From assembly GCF_002119665.1 (NCBI RefSeq), contig NZ_CP021111.1, positions 2,728,001-2,792,000 of the forward strand: a stretch of 64,000 nucleotides of DNA, written 5' to 3'. Positions within the stretch are counted from its first letter, which is position 1; each line of letters begins with the position of its first letter. Shown piece by piece: positions 52,102 through 60,449 of the stretch. Made by a program: the position numbers and the translations under genes. This stretch comes from Bordetella genomosp. 13. GTDB lineage: Bacteria > Pseudomonadota > Gammaproteobacteria > Burkholderiales > Burkholderiaceae_B. The notes under the pieces are model-generated. The model did no database searches, was not told the DNA's origin, and saw nothing but the letters and a program-made list of their open reading frames with translations.

Positions 52102-52734
52102 TCACCGCGTCGCGCTCAACGCCTCGTCGCGGGTCATCAGCGTCGCGTACTTCTGGCCCATGTCGAACAGGTTGGCGTCATGCGGGGCGATGGCCCGGTC
52201 GCCCACGCAATCGGTCACTACCAGGGGCCGGAAACCATACTGCATGGCATCCACCACGCTGGCCCGCACGCAGCCGCTGGTGACCGCGCCGGCCACCAGC
52301 AGGGTCTGCACGCCGTGGAACGACAGCCACGCCGCCAAACCGGTGCCGAAGAAGGCCGACGGCACCGTCTTGCGCACCACCAGCTCGCCCGCGGCGGGCG
52401 TCAGTTCGTCGACGATGGCGCTGTTGCGCGCATGCTCTTTCAGACCCAGCATGCCCGGCACCTTCAACGAAAACACATTCGCGTCGGCGTCGTCATCGGC
52501 ATACACGATGCGCGTGTGCGCCACGGGCCACCTGCGCTCGCGCGCCGCCTGCAGCAGGCCCACGGTGTTGTCGATGCCAGGCCGGATGTTGCCGCCGCCG
52601 AACACCGCCGGGTCGGCGAAGCCATTGACGAAATCCACGATCAGCAGCCCATAGGGCGCCTTGGGGGCCATGGCCGTGCCGAAGCTCTGGCGCCGATAGA
52701 CGTCTGCATCGGATTCGCGAACCGCGTCATTCAT
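52102..52734 (-). CDS. nicF: Maleamate amidohydrolase (NicF-like, isochorismatase fold)
   Basis: A 210-residue cysteine hydrolase converting maleamate to maleate and ammonia. The catalytic triad is visible: Asp34 (YGLLIVDFVNGFADP), Lys122 (VVRKTVPSAFFG) and Cys155 (AGAVTSGCVRASVVDAMQ). An N-carbamoylsarcosine amidase-like annotation would be the general alternative, but position directly after the nicX homologue (ATGA overlap) supports NicF/PicF. Last gene of the dihydroxypyridine unit. Confidence 0.9.
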   Translation of the reverse strand: MNDAVRESDADVYRRQSFGTAMAPKAPYGLLIVDFVNGFADPAVFGGGNIRPGIDNTVGLLQAARERRWPVAHTRIVYADDDADANVFSLKVPGMLGLKEHARNSAIVDELTPAAGELVVRKTVPSAFFGTGLAAWLSFHGVQTLLVAGAVTSGCVRASVVDAMQYGFRPLVVTDCVGDRAIAPHDANLFDMGQKYATLMTRDEALSATR

Positions 52735-53786
52735 TGTTTTTCTCCAGCTTTGGGCGGGAACAGCACCTTGCCGTCCTGCACCATGATTTCGTCGTCCAGG
52801 CGCACCGTGCAGCGGCGCAGGGGAATGTCGATGTGGCATGCCGTGGTGCGGCTGCCGCCGGCCTCGTTGTTGGGGCCTAGCGAAAACAGGAAGTTGCCCT
52901 CGTAGGCGCGCGCGTCCATGCCGATGGTGGCCTCGCGGTCGTACAGCGACAGCGTGCTCCAGTGCGCGCGAGGCTGCAGCCCCCAGCCGATGTGCGAGAT
53001 CGCATAGCCCTCGGGATCGTCGAACGAGGCCATGTACTCGCTGAGCAGCTCCGCGTCGACGCCGCCTTCGATGCCCGTGGCGTAGCCGCCCTTCACGGTC
53101 AGCCGGATCGGCTCGTTCACATAGCACTTCTGCGGCAGCAGGATGTCGCCGCGGTCGATGACGATCGTGCCCTCCGCGCTGCCCTCGTTCGGCCACGTCA
53201 GTGCGAAGCCGCTGGGCCAATGGTCCCAGCGCCCCGGCTCGTCCACATACCCGTACTCGCTGATGGCCGGGAACTCGCCCAGCGCGAAGCGCACGTCCGT
53301 GCCGCCTGGCGAGGTGACGCGCATCGTCCTGGCTGCCTCGATGCGGGCGGACGCCGCCTTCACGCGTTCGCGGTCGGCAGGCGTCGGCACCATGCGCGCC
53401 AGCACCTCGGGCGGCTCGACCGCCAGCAGGATCTTGGTGCCGCCGGCCAGTATCTCGTGCTGCTCGGGCGAGAACAGCAGGGTCATCAGGTCCAGCACCA
53501 GGTCGCTGGCCTTCAGCGCCGCGATGGCGGCCTGGTTGCCGGTAAGCGGGATGGTGCCCAGATACGCGAGCGTGTCGCGGCTGAGCGCCTTCTCGCCGTT
53601 GACCGGCGGCAGGTCCAGGCGGTTGACGATGGCGCCCAGCGACTGCGTCGCGATCAGCGCGGTGGACAGGGTCTGCGGATGCGTGGTGGCGCCCGTCAGG
53701 ATGGTCACCGTCTGTCCCGCCTGCAGGCGGGACAGCGTCAGCACCTCCTTCCAGGCTTCGATCATTGCGTGGTCACTGACTGGCAT
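52731..53786 (-). CDS. nicX: 2,5-dihydroxypyridine 5,6-dioxygenase (NicX-like)
   Basis: A 351-residue Fe(II) extradiol-type ring-cleaving enzyme of the NicX fold, opening 2,5-dihydroxypyridine to N-formylmaleamate. The iron ligands known from Pseudomonas putida NicX, His265, His318 and Asp320, occur at the same numbers here (AISHIGWGLQPRAHW; TTACHIDIPLRRC). Full length. It is 9 bp after the deformylase gene and overlaps nicF, giving the consecutive pathway order. Key diagnostic gene of the island. Confidence 0.95.
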   Translation of the reverse strand: MPVSDHAMIEAWKEVLTLSRLQAGQTVTILTGATTHPQTLSTALIATQSLGAIVNRLDLPPVNGEKALSRDTLAYLGTIPLTGNQAAIAALKASDLVLDLMTLLFSPEQHEILAGGTKILLAVEPPEVLARMVPTPADRERVKAASARIEAARTMRVTSPGGTDVRFALGEFPAISEYGYVDEPGRWDHWPSGFALTWPNEGSAEGTIVIDRGDILLPQKCYVNEPIRLTVKGGYATGIEGGVDAELLSEYMASFDDPEGYAISHIGWGLQPRAHWSTLSLYDREATIGMDARAYEGNFLFSLGPNNEAGGSRTTACHIDIPLRRCTVRLDDEIMVQDGKVLFPPKAGEKQ

Positions 53787-53795
53787 GGTGTCACC

Positions 53796-54626
53796 TCAGG
53801 ACTGGTTGGGGCCCGGCAGGGCCGTGCCGAGGAACGTGCCGAAGGCGGCATAGAAGCCCTCTTCGTTGTCCCACGGAATCATGTGGCCGGCATCGGGCAC
53901 GCGATGATGCGCGAGCCCGGGGACCAGCGTGGAAATTTCCGCCACGTCCTCGTCGCGCACCACGTCGCCGCGCTCAGCGGTGATCAGCATGGCGCGCGCC
54001 TTCAGGCGCGGCAGGTCGGCATGCACGTCGTCCATGTGAAAGCCGTCGAAGCTTGCCAGGATGGCGCGCTCGTCGCAGGTGTGCAGCCACTGGGCGCGCA
54101 GCTGGCGCTGCTCCTCGGTCCAGGTGGGGCAATACGCCAGCATGTCCTCGGCGCTCATGCCGGCGCGGGCCTGCGCCATCGAGCCCACGTACCAGGGCAG
54201 CTTGGCCGGATAGGGGCGGCGGCCGGGACCGGAGACCGGCGGATCGACCATGACCAGCGTGGCCAGCGCCGCTGGCTGGCTGCGCGCCGCCCGAATGCCG
54301 ATGCGCGCGCCCATCGAGTGCCCGACCACGCTGTAGCGCTCGAAGCCGAGCGCCTGGGCGAAGGCCAGCAGGTCGGCCGCCTGCGCGTCCAGGCCGTAGT
54401 CCAGCGAGGCGTCGGCCTGCGACAGGCCGCGGCCGCGCACGTCCAGCACATAGGTATCGAACACCTGGCCGAAGCGCTCGGCCACGAAGCCCCAGGTGAC
54501 GGCCGGGCTGGTAATGCCCGGCACGATGATGACGGGATCGCGCCCCGGCTTCGCGCCGCCATAGCGCAGGTAGTGCTGGCGGATGCCGTTGGCGTGGACC
54601 TGCGCGCCGTACTGATAGGTGCTCAT
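53796..54626 (-). CDS. nicD: N-formylmaleamate deformylase (NicD-like alpha/beta hydrolase)
   Basis: A 276-residue alpha/beta hydrolase releasing formate from N-formylmaleamate to give maleamate. Nucleophile elbow SVVGHSMGARIG (Ser104), acid Asp128 (LVMVDPPVSGP), and His248 (VPDAGHMIPWDN), together with VIIVPGITSPAVTWGFVAER, match NicD. Between the maleate isomerase and dioxygenase genes, with short gaps on both sides. Confidence 0.93.
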   Translation of the reverse strand: MSTYQYGAQVHANGIRQHYLRYGGAKPGRDPVIIVPGITSPAVTWGFVAERFGQVFDTYVLDVRGRGLSQADASLDYGLDAQAADLLAFAQALGFERYSVVGHSMGARIGIRAARSQPAALATLVMVDPPVSGPGRRPYPAKLPWYVGSMAQARAGMSAEDMLAYCPTWTEEQRQLRAQWLHTCDERAILASFDGFHMDDVHADLPRLKARAMLITAERGDVVRDEDVAEISTLVPGLAHHRVPDAGHMIPWDNEEGFYAAFGTFLGTALPGPNQS

Positions 54627-54641
54627 GACCCGCTCCTCGTC

Positions 54642-55394
54642 TCAGTAGGCGCCCGACAGCAGGGCGCCGGCGCCGGGCACCACCGGCTCGAGATCCAGGG
54701 CCTTGAGCATGGCGTAGGTGGTGGCCACGGCCGCGGTGACGACGGGCTTGCCGGTCAGCGCCTCGACCTTGGCGATGGCGGGCAGCGACGGCATCTGCAC
54801 GCAGGCCGACAGCACGATCACGTCGGCGTCCTGGTACTTCAGGCCCTGCACGATCTCCGGCAGGCGCGCGGCGTCGTGGCGGCCCACGTCCAGGTTGTCG
54901 GGGATCTCGAGCGCGCGATAGTCCGTCACCTCGTAGCCTTCGTTGGCGATGTAGCTCACCACCAGCTCGGTCAGCGGCTTCATGTAGGGCGCCACCACGG
55001 CGATCTTCTTCGCCTTCATCACTTTCAGCGCATCGACCAGCGCGCCGGCGCTGGTGATGACGGGCGCGCTGGCGCCGTTGGCCGCGGTGTGGCCCGACAG
55101 CCGTTCCTGCGAGACACGGTGATAGCCGTGGCCCATCGCCATGATGGCCACCAGGCACGCATAGCCCAGCACGTCCACGCGCGCATCCGACAGTTCGACG
55201 GCGCAGCGGTCGGATTCGGCGTCCATGGCGGCCAGTTCTTCCTTCACCACCTTCTTCATGCGCATGCGGCTGGAGTGGAAGGTGAAGCGCTCGGGACGGA
55301 TCTGCTGGCGTGCCAGCAGCATGGCGGGAATTTCCGTCTCCATCGTGGTGTTCGAACTCGGCACGATCTGGCCGATGCGGTAGGTTCGGGTCAT
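54642..55394 (-). CDS. nicE: Maleate cis-trans isomerase (NicE-like)
   Basis: A 250-residue Asp/Glu racemase-fold enzyme converting maleate to fumarate. The two catalytic cysteines are Cys80 (VLGYACLVAIMAMGHGY) and Cys198 (VIVLSACVQMPSL), and the N-terminal IGQIVPSSNTTMETEIPAML is characteristic. It completes the lower pathway to a citric-acid-cycle intermediate. 37 bp downstream of the decarboxylase gene. Confidence 0.94.
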   Translation of the reverse strand: MTRTYRIGQIVPSSNTTMETEIPAMLLARQQIRPERFTFHSSRMRMKKVVKEELAAMDAESDRCAVELSDARVDVLGYACLVAIMAMGHGYHRVSQERLSGHTAANGASAPVITSAGALVDALKVMKAKKIAVVAPYMKPLTELVVSYIANEGYEVTDYRALEIPDNLDVGRHDAARLPEIVQGLKYQDADVIVLSACVQMPSLPAIAKVEALTGKPVVTAAVATTYAMLKALDLEPVVPGAGALLSGAY

Positions 55395-55431
55395 GGATGC
55401 TCCTTGCGTAGGGCGGTCGTGGGTCAGACGG

Positions 55432-56385
55432 TCACAGCTTGAAGAGTCGTTCGGCGTTGCCGTGGCACACCAGGGCGCGGGTGGCCTCGTCCAGCGGCGC
55501 GGTCTCGATGAACTCGGCCGCGATGGCGCTGGACTCGTACGGATAGTCCACCGAGAACATCACCGCCTCGGCGCCCATCTCCGCGATGGCGCCCACCAGC
55601 GTGGGATGCGAGCAGACGCCGGACGTGGTGATCAGGATGTTCGAGCCCAGGTAGGCCGAAGGCGGGCGCTGCAGCGTGACGCCATGCGGATAGACGGCGA
55701 AGCGGCTGTCGAAGCGCCAGCGCTGGAACGGCAGGCCCTCGCCCATGTGGCCCAGGATCAGCCGCACGCCGGGAAAGCGGTCGAACACGCCGCCGAACAG
55801 CAGACGCAACGCATGGGTCGCGGTTTCGACGCCCCAGCCCCAGGTGGCCCGTTCGATCACCGGATAGCCGGCGTAGGCCTGCGGCATCACATAGGCGTCG
55901 GCGGGATGCAGGTAGATCGGCGCCTCCAGCGCCTGCACGCGCTCCCAGAACGCGTCGTACTCGCGGCCGTCGTAATAGGTGCCGTTCGTGTGGCCGTTGA
56001 TCAGCGCGCCCTTGAAGCCATGGTCGCGCACCGTGCGCTCCAGCTCGTCGGCCGCCACCTTGGGATCGTGCATGGGCAGCACGGCGAAGCCGCCGTAGCG
56101 CTGTGGGCGCCGCGCCACGCGCTCGGCCAGGAAATCGTTGTTCTGCCGAGCCCGCTGCAGTGCCACGGCGGGGTCCCGCTCGGCCTGCACGCCTGGCCCG
56201 GTCTGCGACAGGATGACGTAGTCGATGCCGTTCTCGTCCATGTCCTGCAGGCGCAGCTCATCGAAGTCATTCAAGCGCCGGCCCAGCTCCGCCAGCGATT
56301 CGGCGTCGATGTGCTGGGCAAAGACCTTGGAATACTCCTGGAAACCCGGAGCGGTGTAGTGCTCTTCAAATGCAATCTTGCGCAT
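55432..56385 (-). CDS. Amidohydrolase-2 family aromatic decarboxylase, candidate 3,6-dihydroxypicolinate decarboxylase
   Basis: A 317-residue TIM-barrel metalloenzyme of the gamma-resorcylate/2,3-dihydroxybenzoate decarboxylase group. Metal ligands are seen at Glu7/His9 (KIAFEEHYTAP), the barrel histidine in APIYLHPADAY and the aspartate in MFSVDYPYESS. Placed as first gene of the 2,5-dihydroxypyridine unit, it fits PicC of picolinate degradation, which decarboxylates 3,6-dihydroxypicolinate to 2,5-dihydroxypyridine. A benzoate-type substrate remains possible. A 12-bp palindrome lies just upstream. Confidence 0.82.
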   Translation of the reverse strand: MRKIAFEEHYTAPGFQEYSKVFAQHIDAESLAELGRRLNDFDELRLQDMDENGIDYVILSQTGPGVQAERDPAVALQRARQNNDFLAERVARRPQRYGGFAVLPMHDPKVAADELERTVRDHGFKGALINGHTNGTYYDGREYDAFWERVQALEAPIYLHPADAYVMPQAYAGYPVIERATWGWGVETATHALRLLFGGVFDRFPGVRLILGHMGEGLPFQRWRFDSRFAVYPHGVTLQRPPSAYLGSNILITTSGVCSHPTLVGAIAEMGAEAVMFSVDYPYESSAIAAEFIETAPLDEATRALVCHGNAERLFKL

Positions 56386-56416
56386 GGCTTTACCACCTGT
56401 AGATTCGAAATTTTCA

Positions 56417-56428
56417 TCAGTATACTGA
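56417..56428. promoter_or_regulatory. Perfect palindrome TCAGTATACTGA, candidate operator
   Basis: A perfect 12-bp dyad 32 bp before the decarboxylase start. On the minus strand its centre contains TATACT, a good -10 hexamer, so a repressor bound here would block the promoter. The form TCAG-N4-CTGA agrees with what I remember of the operator for PicR, the MarR-type regulator of picolinate genes, but I cannot verify that here. No regulator gene is in the immediate vicinity. Confidence 0.5.
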
Positions 56429-56517
56429 CTATATAAGGCACACCGAGGGCCGGTCGTGCCGCGCCGGAAGGCGGCGCCAGCCGCTTCCCGTCGCGTATCG
56501 ATAGCCCCGTTCCCTGC

Positions 56518-58179
56518 TCAATTCCCGAATGGGTTGCTCGGTTCCCCGCCATAGTTGCTGTCGAACCCTCCTCCCTGCATCTCGATGCGTACGTTCGACG
56601 TATCCACCGGCTTGGCATCGTCCTTGTAATGCGTCACCAGCGACGGAAAGCACAGCACGATGATCACCAGCAGCAGCTGGATGCCGATGAACGGTATCGA
56701 ACCCCAGTAGATCTGTCCGGTGGTCACCTTCGGTATCACCGCCCCGGTCACCCGGTCGCGGTAATCGTCGCGCGGCGCGACCGAGCGCAGGTAGAACAAC
56801 GCCAGGCCGAAAGGCGGGTGCATGAACGAGGTCTGCATGTTCAGCGCCAGCAGCACGCCGAACCAGATCAGGTCGATGCCCAGCTTGTCGGCGACGGGCC
56901 CCAGCAGCGGCACCACGATGAACGCCAGCTCGAAGAAATCCAGGAAGAAGGCCGCCACGAAGACGAACACCATCACGAAGATCAGGAAACCCGTCTCACC
57001 GCCCGGCACGGACACCAGCAGGTGCTCGACCCACAGGTCGCCGTTCACCGCGCGGAAGGTCAGGCCGAACACCGTGGAGCCGATCAGGATGAACAGCGCG
57101 AAGCAGGTCAGGCGCGTGCTGGAATCCATGGCCTGCTTCAGCAGCGGCAGCGTCAACCGGCGCTTGGCCATGGCCATGATCAGTGCCCCCACGGCGCCCA
57201 TGGCCCCGCCTTCGGTCGGCGTGGCCAGGCCGATGAAGATCGTGCCCAGCACCAGGAAGATCAGCGCCAGCGGCGGGATCAGCGCGAAGGTCACGCGCTC
57301 GGCGATTTTCGACAGCCATCCCAGGCGCAGGACGCGATTGAGCGAGGCCAGCGTGAAGGCCACGACGCCCCAGCAGAGGATGGACACCACCGCGGTCTCG
57401 TCCACCGGCGCTCCGGGATCGATCAGATTGACCGTCAGGAGATACGCCGCCGCGCACGAAATCAGCATCAGCACCAGCAGCGAACGCGTGCCCTGGCTGC
57501 CATTGGCCTCGCGGAACTCGCGCGCGCTGGCCGGCATGGCCGGACCGGTGGCGGGCCGCATCCACGTCAGGATCAACACGTAGGCCAGGTACAGCCCGAT
57601 CATCAGGAGCCCGGGCAGGATGGCGCCGCGATAGATATCCCCCACGGAGCGGCCCAGCTGGTCGGCCAGGATGATGAGGGTCAGCGACGGCGGAATGATC
57701 TGCGACAAGGTGCCCGACGCCGCGATGACGCCGGTGGCCAGCTTGCGGTCGTACCCGTAACGCAGCATGATGGGCAGCGAGATGAGCCCCATCGAGATGA
57801 TGGACGCCGACACCACGCCCGTGGTGGCCGACAGCACCGCGCCCACGGCAACCACGGCGACGGCCAGGCCGCCGCGCACCGACCCGAACAGCTGACCCAC
57901 GGTTTCCAGCAGTTCTTCGGCCATCCCGGAACGTTCGAGGATCAGCCCCATGAAGGTGAAGAACGGCAGCGCCAGCAGCGTGTCGTTGGACACCACGCCG
58001 AAGACCCGCTGAGGCAGCGCCTGGAGCAGCGCGGGCGAGAGCAGCCCCAGTTCCATCCCGATCAAGCCGAAGAAGATGCCGTTGGCCATCAGCGCGAAGG
58101 CGACGGGAAACCCCGTCAGCAACAGCACGATCAACGTGGCGAACATGATCGGCGCCATGTTGGCGATGAGAAAATCCAT
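56518..58179 (-). CDS. TRAP transporter large permease (DctM-like)
   Basis: A 553-residue protein with at least twelve hydrophobic segments (MFATLIVLLLTGFPVAFALM, TLLALPFFTFMGLILERSGM, GTLSQIIPPSLTLIILADQL, PTEGGAMGAVGALIMAMAKR), longer than the usual 430 residues owing to a central insert and a hydrophilic tail. With the small subunit it imports an organic acid using a sodium or proton gradient. 1 bp after the DctQ gene; 132 bp before the decarboxylase gene. Confidence 0.92.
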   Translation of the reverse strand: MDFLIANMAPIMFATLIVLLLTGFPVAFALMANGIFFGLIGMELGLLSPALLQALPQRVFGVVSNDTLLALPFFTFMGLILERSGMAEELLETVGQLFGSVRGGLAVAVVAVGAVLSATTGVVSASIISMGLISLPIMLRYGYDRKLATGVIAASGTLSQIIPPSLTLIILADQLGRSVGDIYRGAILPGLLMIGLYLAYVLILTWMRPATGPAMPASAREFREANGSQGTRSLLVLMLISCAAAYLLTVNLIDPGAPVDETAVVSILCWGVVAFTLASLNRVLRLGWLSKIAERVTFALIPPLALIFLVLGTIFIGLATPTEGGAMGAVGALIMAMAKRRLTLPLLKQAMDSSTRLTCFALFILIGSTVFGLTFRAVNGDLWVEHLLVSVPGGETGFLIFVMVFVFVAAFFLDFFELAFIVVPLLGPVADKLGIDLIWFGVLLALNMQTSFMHPPFGLALFYLRSVAPRDDYRDRVTGAVIPKVTTGQIYWGSIPFIGIQLLLVIIVLCFPSLVTHYKDDAKPVDTSNVRIEMQGGGFDSNYGGEPSNPFGN

Positions 58180-58180
58180 G

Positions 58181-58837
58181 TCAATGCACCTTCTTGTTCT
58201 GGGCGTCGACTTGCCCGGCGCGCCCGCCCGCGTCCGTCGACGCGGCGGGAACGCCGCTTTCCTTCAGCCGCTGCGCGATCTCGTCGGCCAGCGCCTGCTC
58301 GTCGGGCGTCGCCTCGCGCTGCCGCGGATCCCGGCAGACGCCGCGCAGGAAGCCGATGCACTTGATCAGGTGCGACAGCGCCGCGGCGATCAGCAGCATG
58401 AAGCCCACCGGCACCAGCAGCTTGGCGGGCCAGCGGATCAGGCCGCCCGAGTTCGATGACATCTCGCCGCTGGCGTACGACTCCCAGAACATGGGCCACG
58501 CCAGCCACATGATGATTCCGCAGCCGGGCAGCAGGAAGAACAGAATGCCGAAGATCTCCATGCGGACCTGGGCACGCAGCGAGAACCGCTGCGCGATGAT
58601 GTCCACGCGCACGTGATCGTTGCGCAGCAGCGAATAACCCGCGGTCAGCAGGAACAGCGCGCCGAACATGTACCACTGGATCTCCAGCCAGGCATTGGAG
58701 CTGGCATGGAAGAACTTCCGCCCGAAGGCGTTGGCCGTGCTGATCAGCACCATGGCCAGGATGAGCCAGGCCACGACACGCCCGACGAGGGCGTTCAGTG
58801 CATCGATCGCACGAGATAACTGGAGCAGGGCTTGCAT
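58181..58837 (-). CDS. TRAP transporter small permease (DctQ-like)
   Basis: A 218-residue protein with four helices (RVVAWLILAMVLISTANAFG, WYMFGALFLLTAGYSLLRND, FGILFFLLPGCGIIMWLAWP, LLVPVGFMLLIAAALSHLIK) plus a charged C-terminal tail. Conserved DctQ sequence is NAFGRKFFHASSNAWLEIQW. Partner of the adjacent DctM. No DctP/TAXI binding-protein gene is next to the pair. Confidence 0.9.
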   Translation of the reverse strand: MQALLQLSRAIDALNALVGRVVAWLILAMVLISTANAFGRKFFHASSNAWLEIQWYMFGALFLLTAGYSLLRNDHVRVDIIAQRFSLRAQVRMEIFGILFFLLPGCGIIMWLAWPMFWESYASGEMSSNSGGLIRWPAKLLVPVGFMLLIAAALSHLIKCIGFLRGVCRDPRQREATPDEQALADEIAQRLKESGVPAASTDAGGRAGQVDAQNKKVH

Positions 58838-58887
58838 TGCAGTCTCAGATCATTGAAGAAACATGAACAGGGAGGTCGTGGGCGGGT

Positions 58888-59664
58888 TCAATGAGGCGCG
58901 CGCCAGGGCATGGCGCGGCGTTCCACCCATACCAGGGCGCCGTACAGCGCCAGGCCCAGGGCGGCCAGCACGAACAGCGCCGCGAATACGCGTACGGTGT
59001 CGAAGGTGCCCTGCGCGCTCATGATCACGTAGCCCAGGCCGCGCTGCGACGACACGAACTCGCCCACGATCGCGCCTACCAGGGCAAGCGAAATGGCCAC
59101 CTTCATGCCTGCCACGAGCGACGGCAGCGCGGCCGGCAGGCGCACCTTCAGGAAGAACTGCAGCCACGAACCGCGCAGCACGCGGCCCAGGTCCTGCACG
59201 TCCGGCGGAACCGAACGCAAACCGTGGACCGCGTCGACGATGATCGCGAAGACGGCGATGAGGAAAGCGATAGCCACCTTGGGCTCCGCGCCGGTCCCCA
59301 TCCAGATAACGAACAGGGGCGCCACCGCGACCTTGGGCACGCTGTTCAGCGCCACGATCAGCGGATAGCCGAAGCGCGCGAACGCCCGCGATCCGACCAA
59401 GAGCAGCGCGATGGCCACTCCGCCCACCACCGACAGCACGAATCCGCACAGCGTGGTGAATAGCGTGTAGAGCGCGTGGTCGGCGTACCAGCGCCAATCC
59501 TGCGCCAGGTCGCGGATCACCGCCGAGGGCAAGGGCAGCATGATGGCGCGCACGTCCAGCACGCGGGCCGACGCTTCCCAGGCCAGCAGCGCCAGCACGA
59601 TGGAGATGGCGCCGGCCCCGACCGGACCGCCGCACCATGCCTTAAAACGCGTTGCCGCCGTCAT
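58888..59664 (-). CDS. ABC transporter permease (SsuC/TauC type)
   Basis: About 258 residues with six helices. Markers are LYTLFTTLCGFVLSVVGGVA, NSVPKVAVAPLFVIWMGTGA and the permease loop VLRGSWLQFFLKVRLPAALP, SLVAGMKVAISLALVGAIVG. The start is ATG 59664, overlapping the ATPase stop (ATGA). Works with the two upstream genes to import a small organic molecule, probably the pathway's aromatic acid. Confidence 0.9.
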   Translation of the reverse strand: MTAATRFKAWCGGPVGAGAISIVLALLAWEASARVLDVRAIMLPLPSAVIRDLAQDWRWYADHALYTLFTTLCGFVLSVVGGVAIALLLVGSRAFARFGYPLIVALNSVPKVAVAPLFVIWMGTGAEPKVAIAFLIAVFAIIVDAVHGLRSVPPDVQDLGRVLRGSWLQFFLKVRLPAALPSLVAGMKVAISLALVGAIVGEFVSSQRGLGYVIMSAQGTFDTVRVFAALFVLAALGLALYGALVWVERRAMPWRAPH

Positions 59665-60449
59665 CGCGCCACCTCCTGCTCCTGGAACAGCCCCATCTCC
59701 TGGAACAGGCCTCGCAGGTGCGAGACATACGCGCCGAAGGCCGGCGTCTCGCGGATGGACAGTGGCCGCGGGCGCGGCAGGTCGATGGTAACGATCTCCC
59801 GCACCGTGCCGGGCCGGGGCGAAAACACCATGACCTCGTCGCCCAGGAACACCGCCTCTGCGATGCCGTGCGTGACGAACAGCACCGTGTTGCGTGTGCC
59901 CATCCAGATGCGCTGCAGCTCGGCATTCATCTGGTCGCGCGTCATGGCGTCCAGCGCGCCAAAGGGTTCGTCCATCAGCAGCAGGCGGGGATCGTCCACC
60001 AGCGCCCTGCAGATGGCCGCGCGCTGGCGCATGCCGCCGGACAGCTCGCGCGGATAGCAATCCGCGAAGGCCGAAAGCCCCGTCATCCCGAGCAGGGCAT
60101 CCACCTTGGCCTGGTAGTCCGGCCGCTTCTTGCCGGCGAACTCCACCGGCAGCAGGATGTTGTCCCGGATCGAGCGCCACTCCAGCAGCGCGTCGCGCTG
60201 GAAGACGAAGCCGATTCCGGGCGGCGTGCCGGCAACGGGCTGGCCATAGACGTCAAGGCTGCCTTCGCTGATGGCCTCCAGTCCCGCCACGCAGCGCAGG
60301 AAGGTGCTCTTGCCGCAACCGCTGGGGCCCAGCAGGCTGACGAAGCGGCCGGCGGGCACCTGCACGTTCACGCCGGACAGCGCCTGCACGCCTCTTTCAC
60401 CGGCATAGCGCTTGCCCGCCCCGCGGGCGGCGATGGCCATTGCAGTCAT
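59661..60449 (-). CDS. ABC transporter ATP-binding protein (SsuB/TauB type)
   Basis: About 262 residues: Walker A LLGPSGCGKSTFLRCVA, Q-loop FVFQRDALLEWRS, signature ELSGGMRQRAAICRALV, Walker B RLLLMDEPFGALDAMTR, H-loop VLFVTHGIAEAVFLGDE. The start is ATG 60449, overlapping the binding-protein stop (ATGA). Middle gene of a coupled three-gene importer. Confidence 0.93.
   Translation of the reverse strand: MTAMAIAARGAGKRYAGERGVQALSGVNVQVPAGRFVSLLGPSGCGKSTFLRCVAGLEAISEGSLDVYGQPVAGTPPGIGFVFQRDALLEWRSIRDNILLPVEFAGKKRPDYQAKVDALLGMTGLSAFADCYPRELSGGMRQRAAICRALVDDPRLLLMDEPFGALDAMTRDQMNAELQRIWMGTRNTVLFVTHGIAEAVFLGDEVMVFSPRPGTVREIVTIDLPRPRPLSIRETPAFGAYVSHLRGLFQEMGLFQEQEVAR

Noticed and set aside
52102..55394. 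Classical nicotinate (nic) cluster
   Set aside because: The lower-pathway genes match, but 6-hydroxynicotinate monooxygenase (nicC) and nicAB are not seen, and a decarboxylase takes the upstream position; the nicotinate route cannot be supported from this window.
55432..56385. Gamma-resorcylate or 2,3-dihydroxybenzoate decarboxylase
   Set aside because: Possible by family, but no resorcinol or catechol pathway gene adjoins; the dihydroxypyridine genes make a picolinate-type substrate more plausible.
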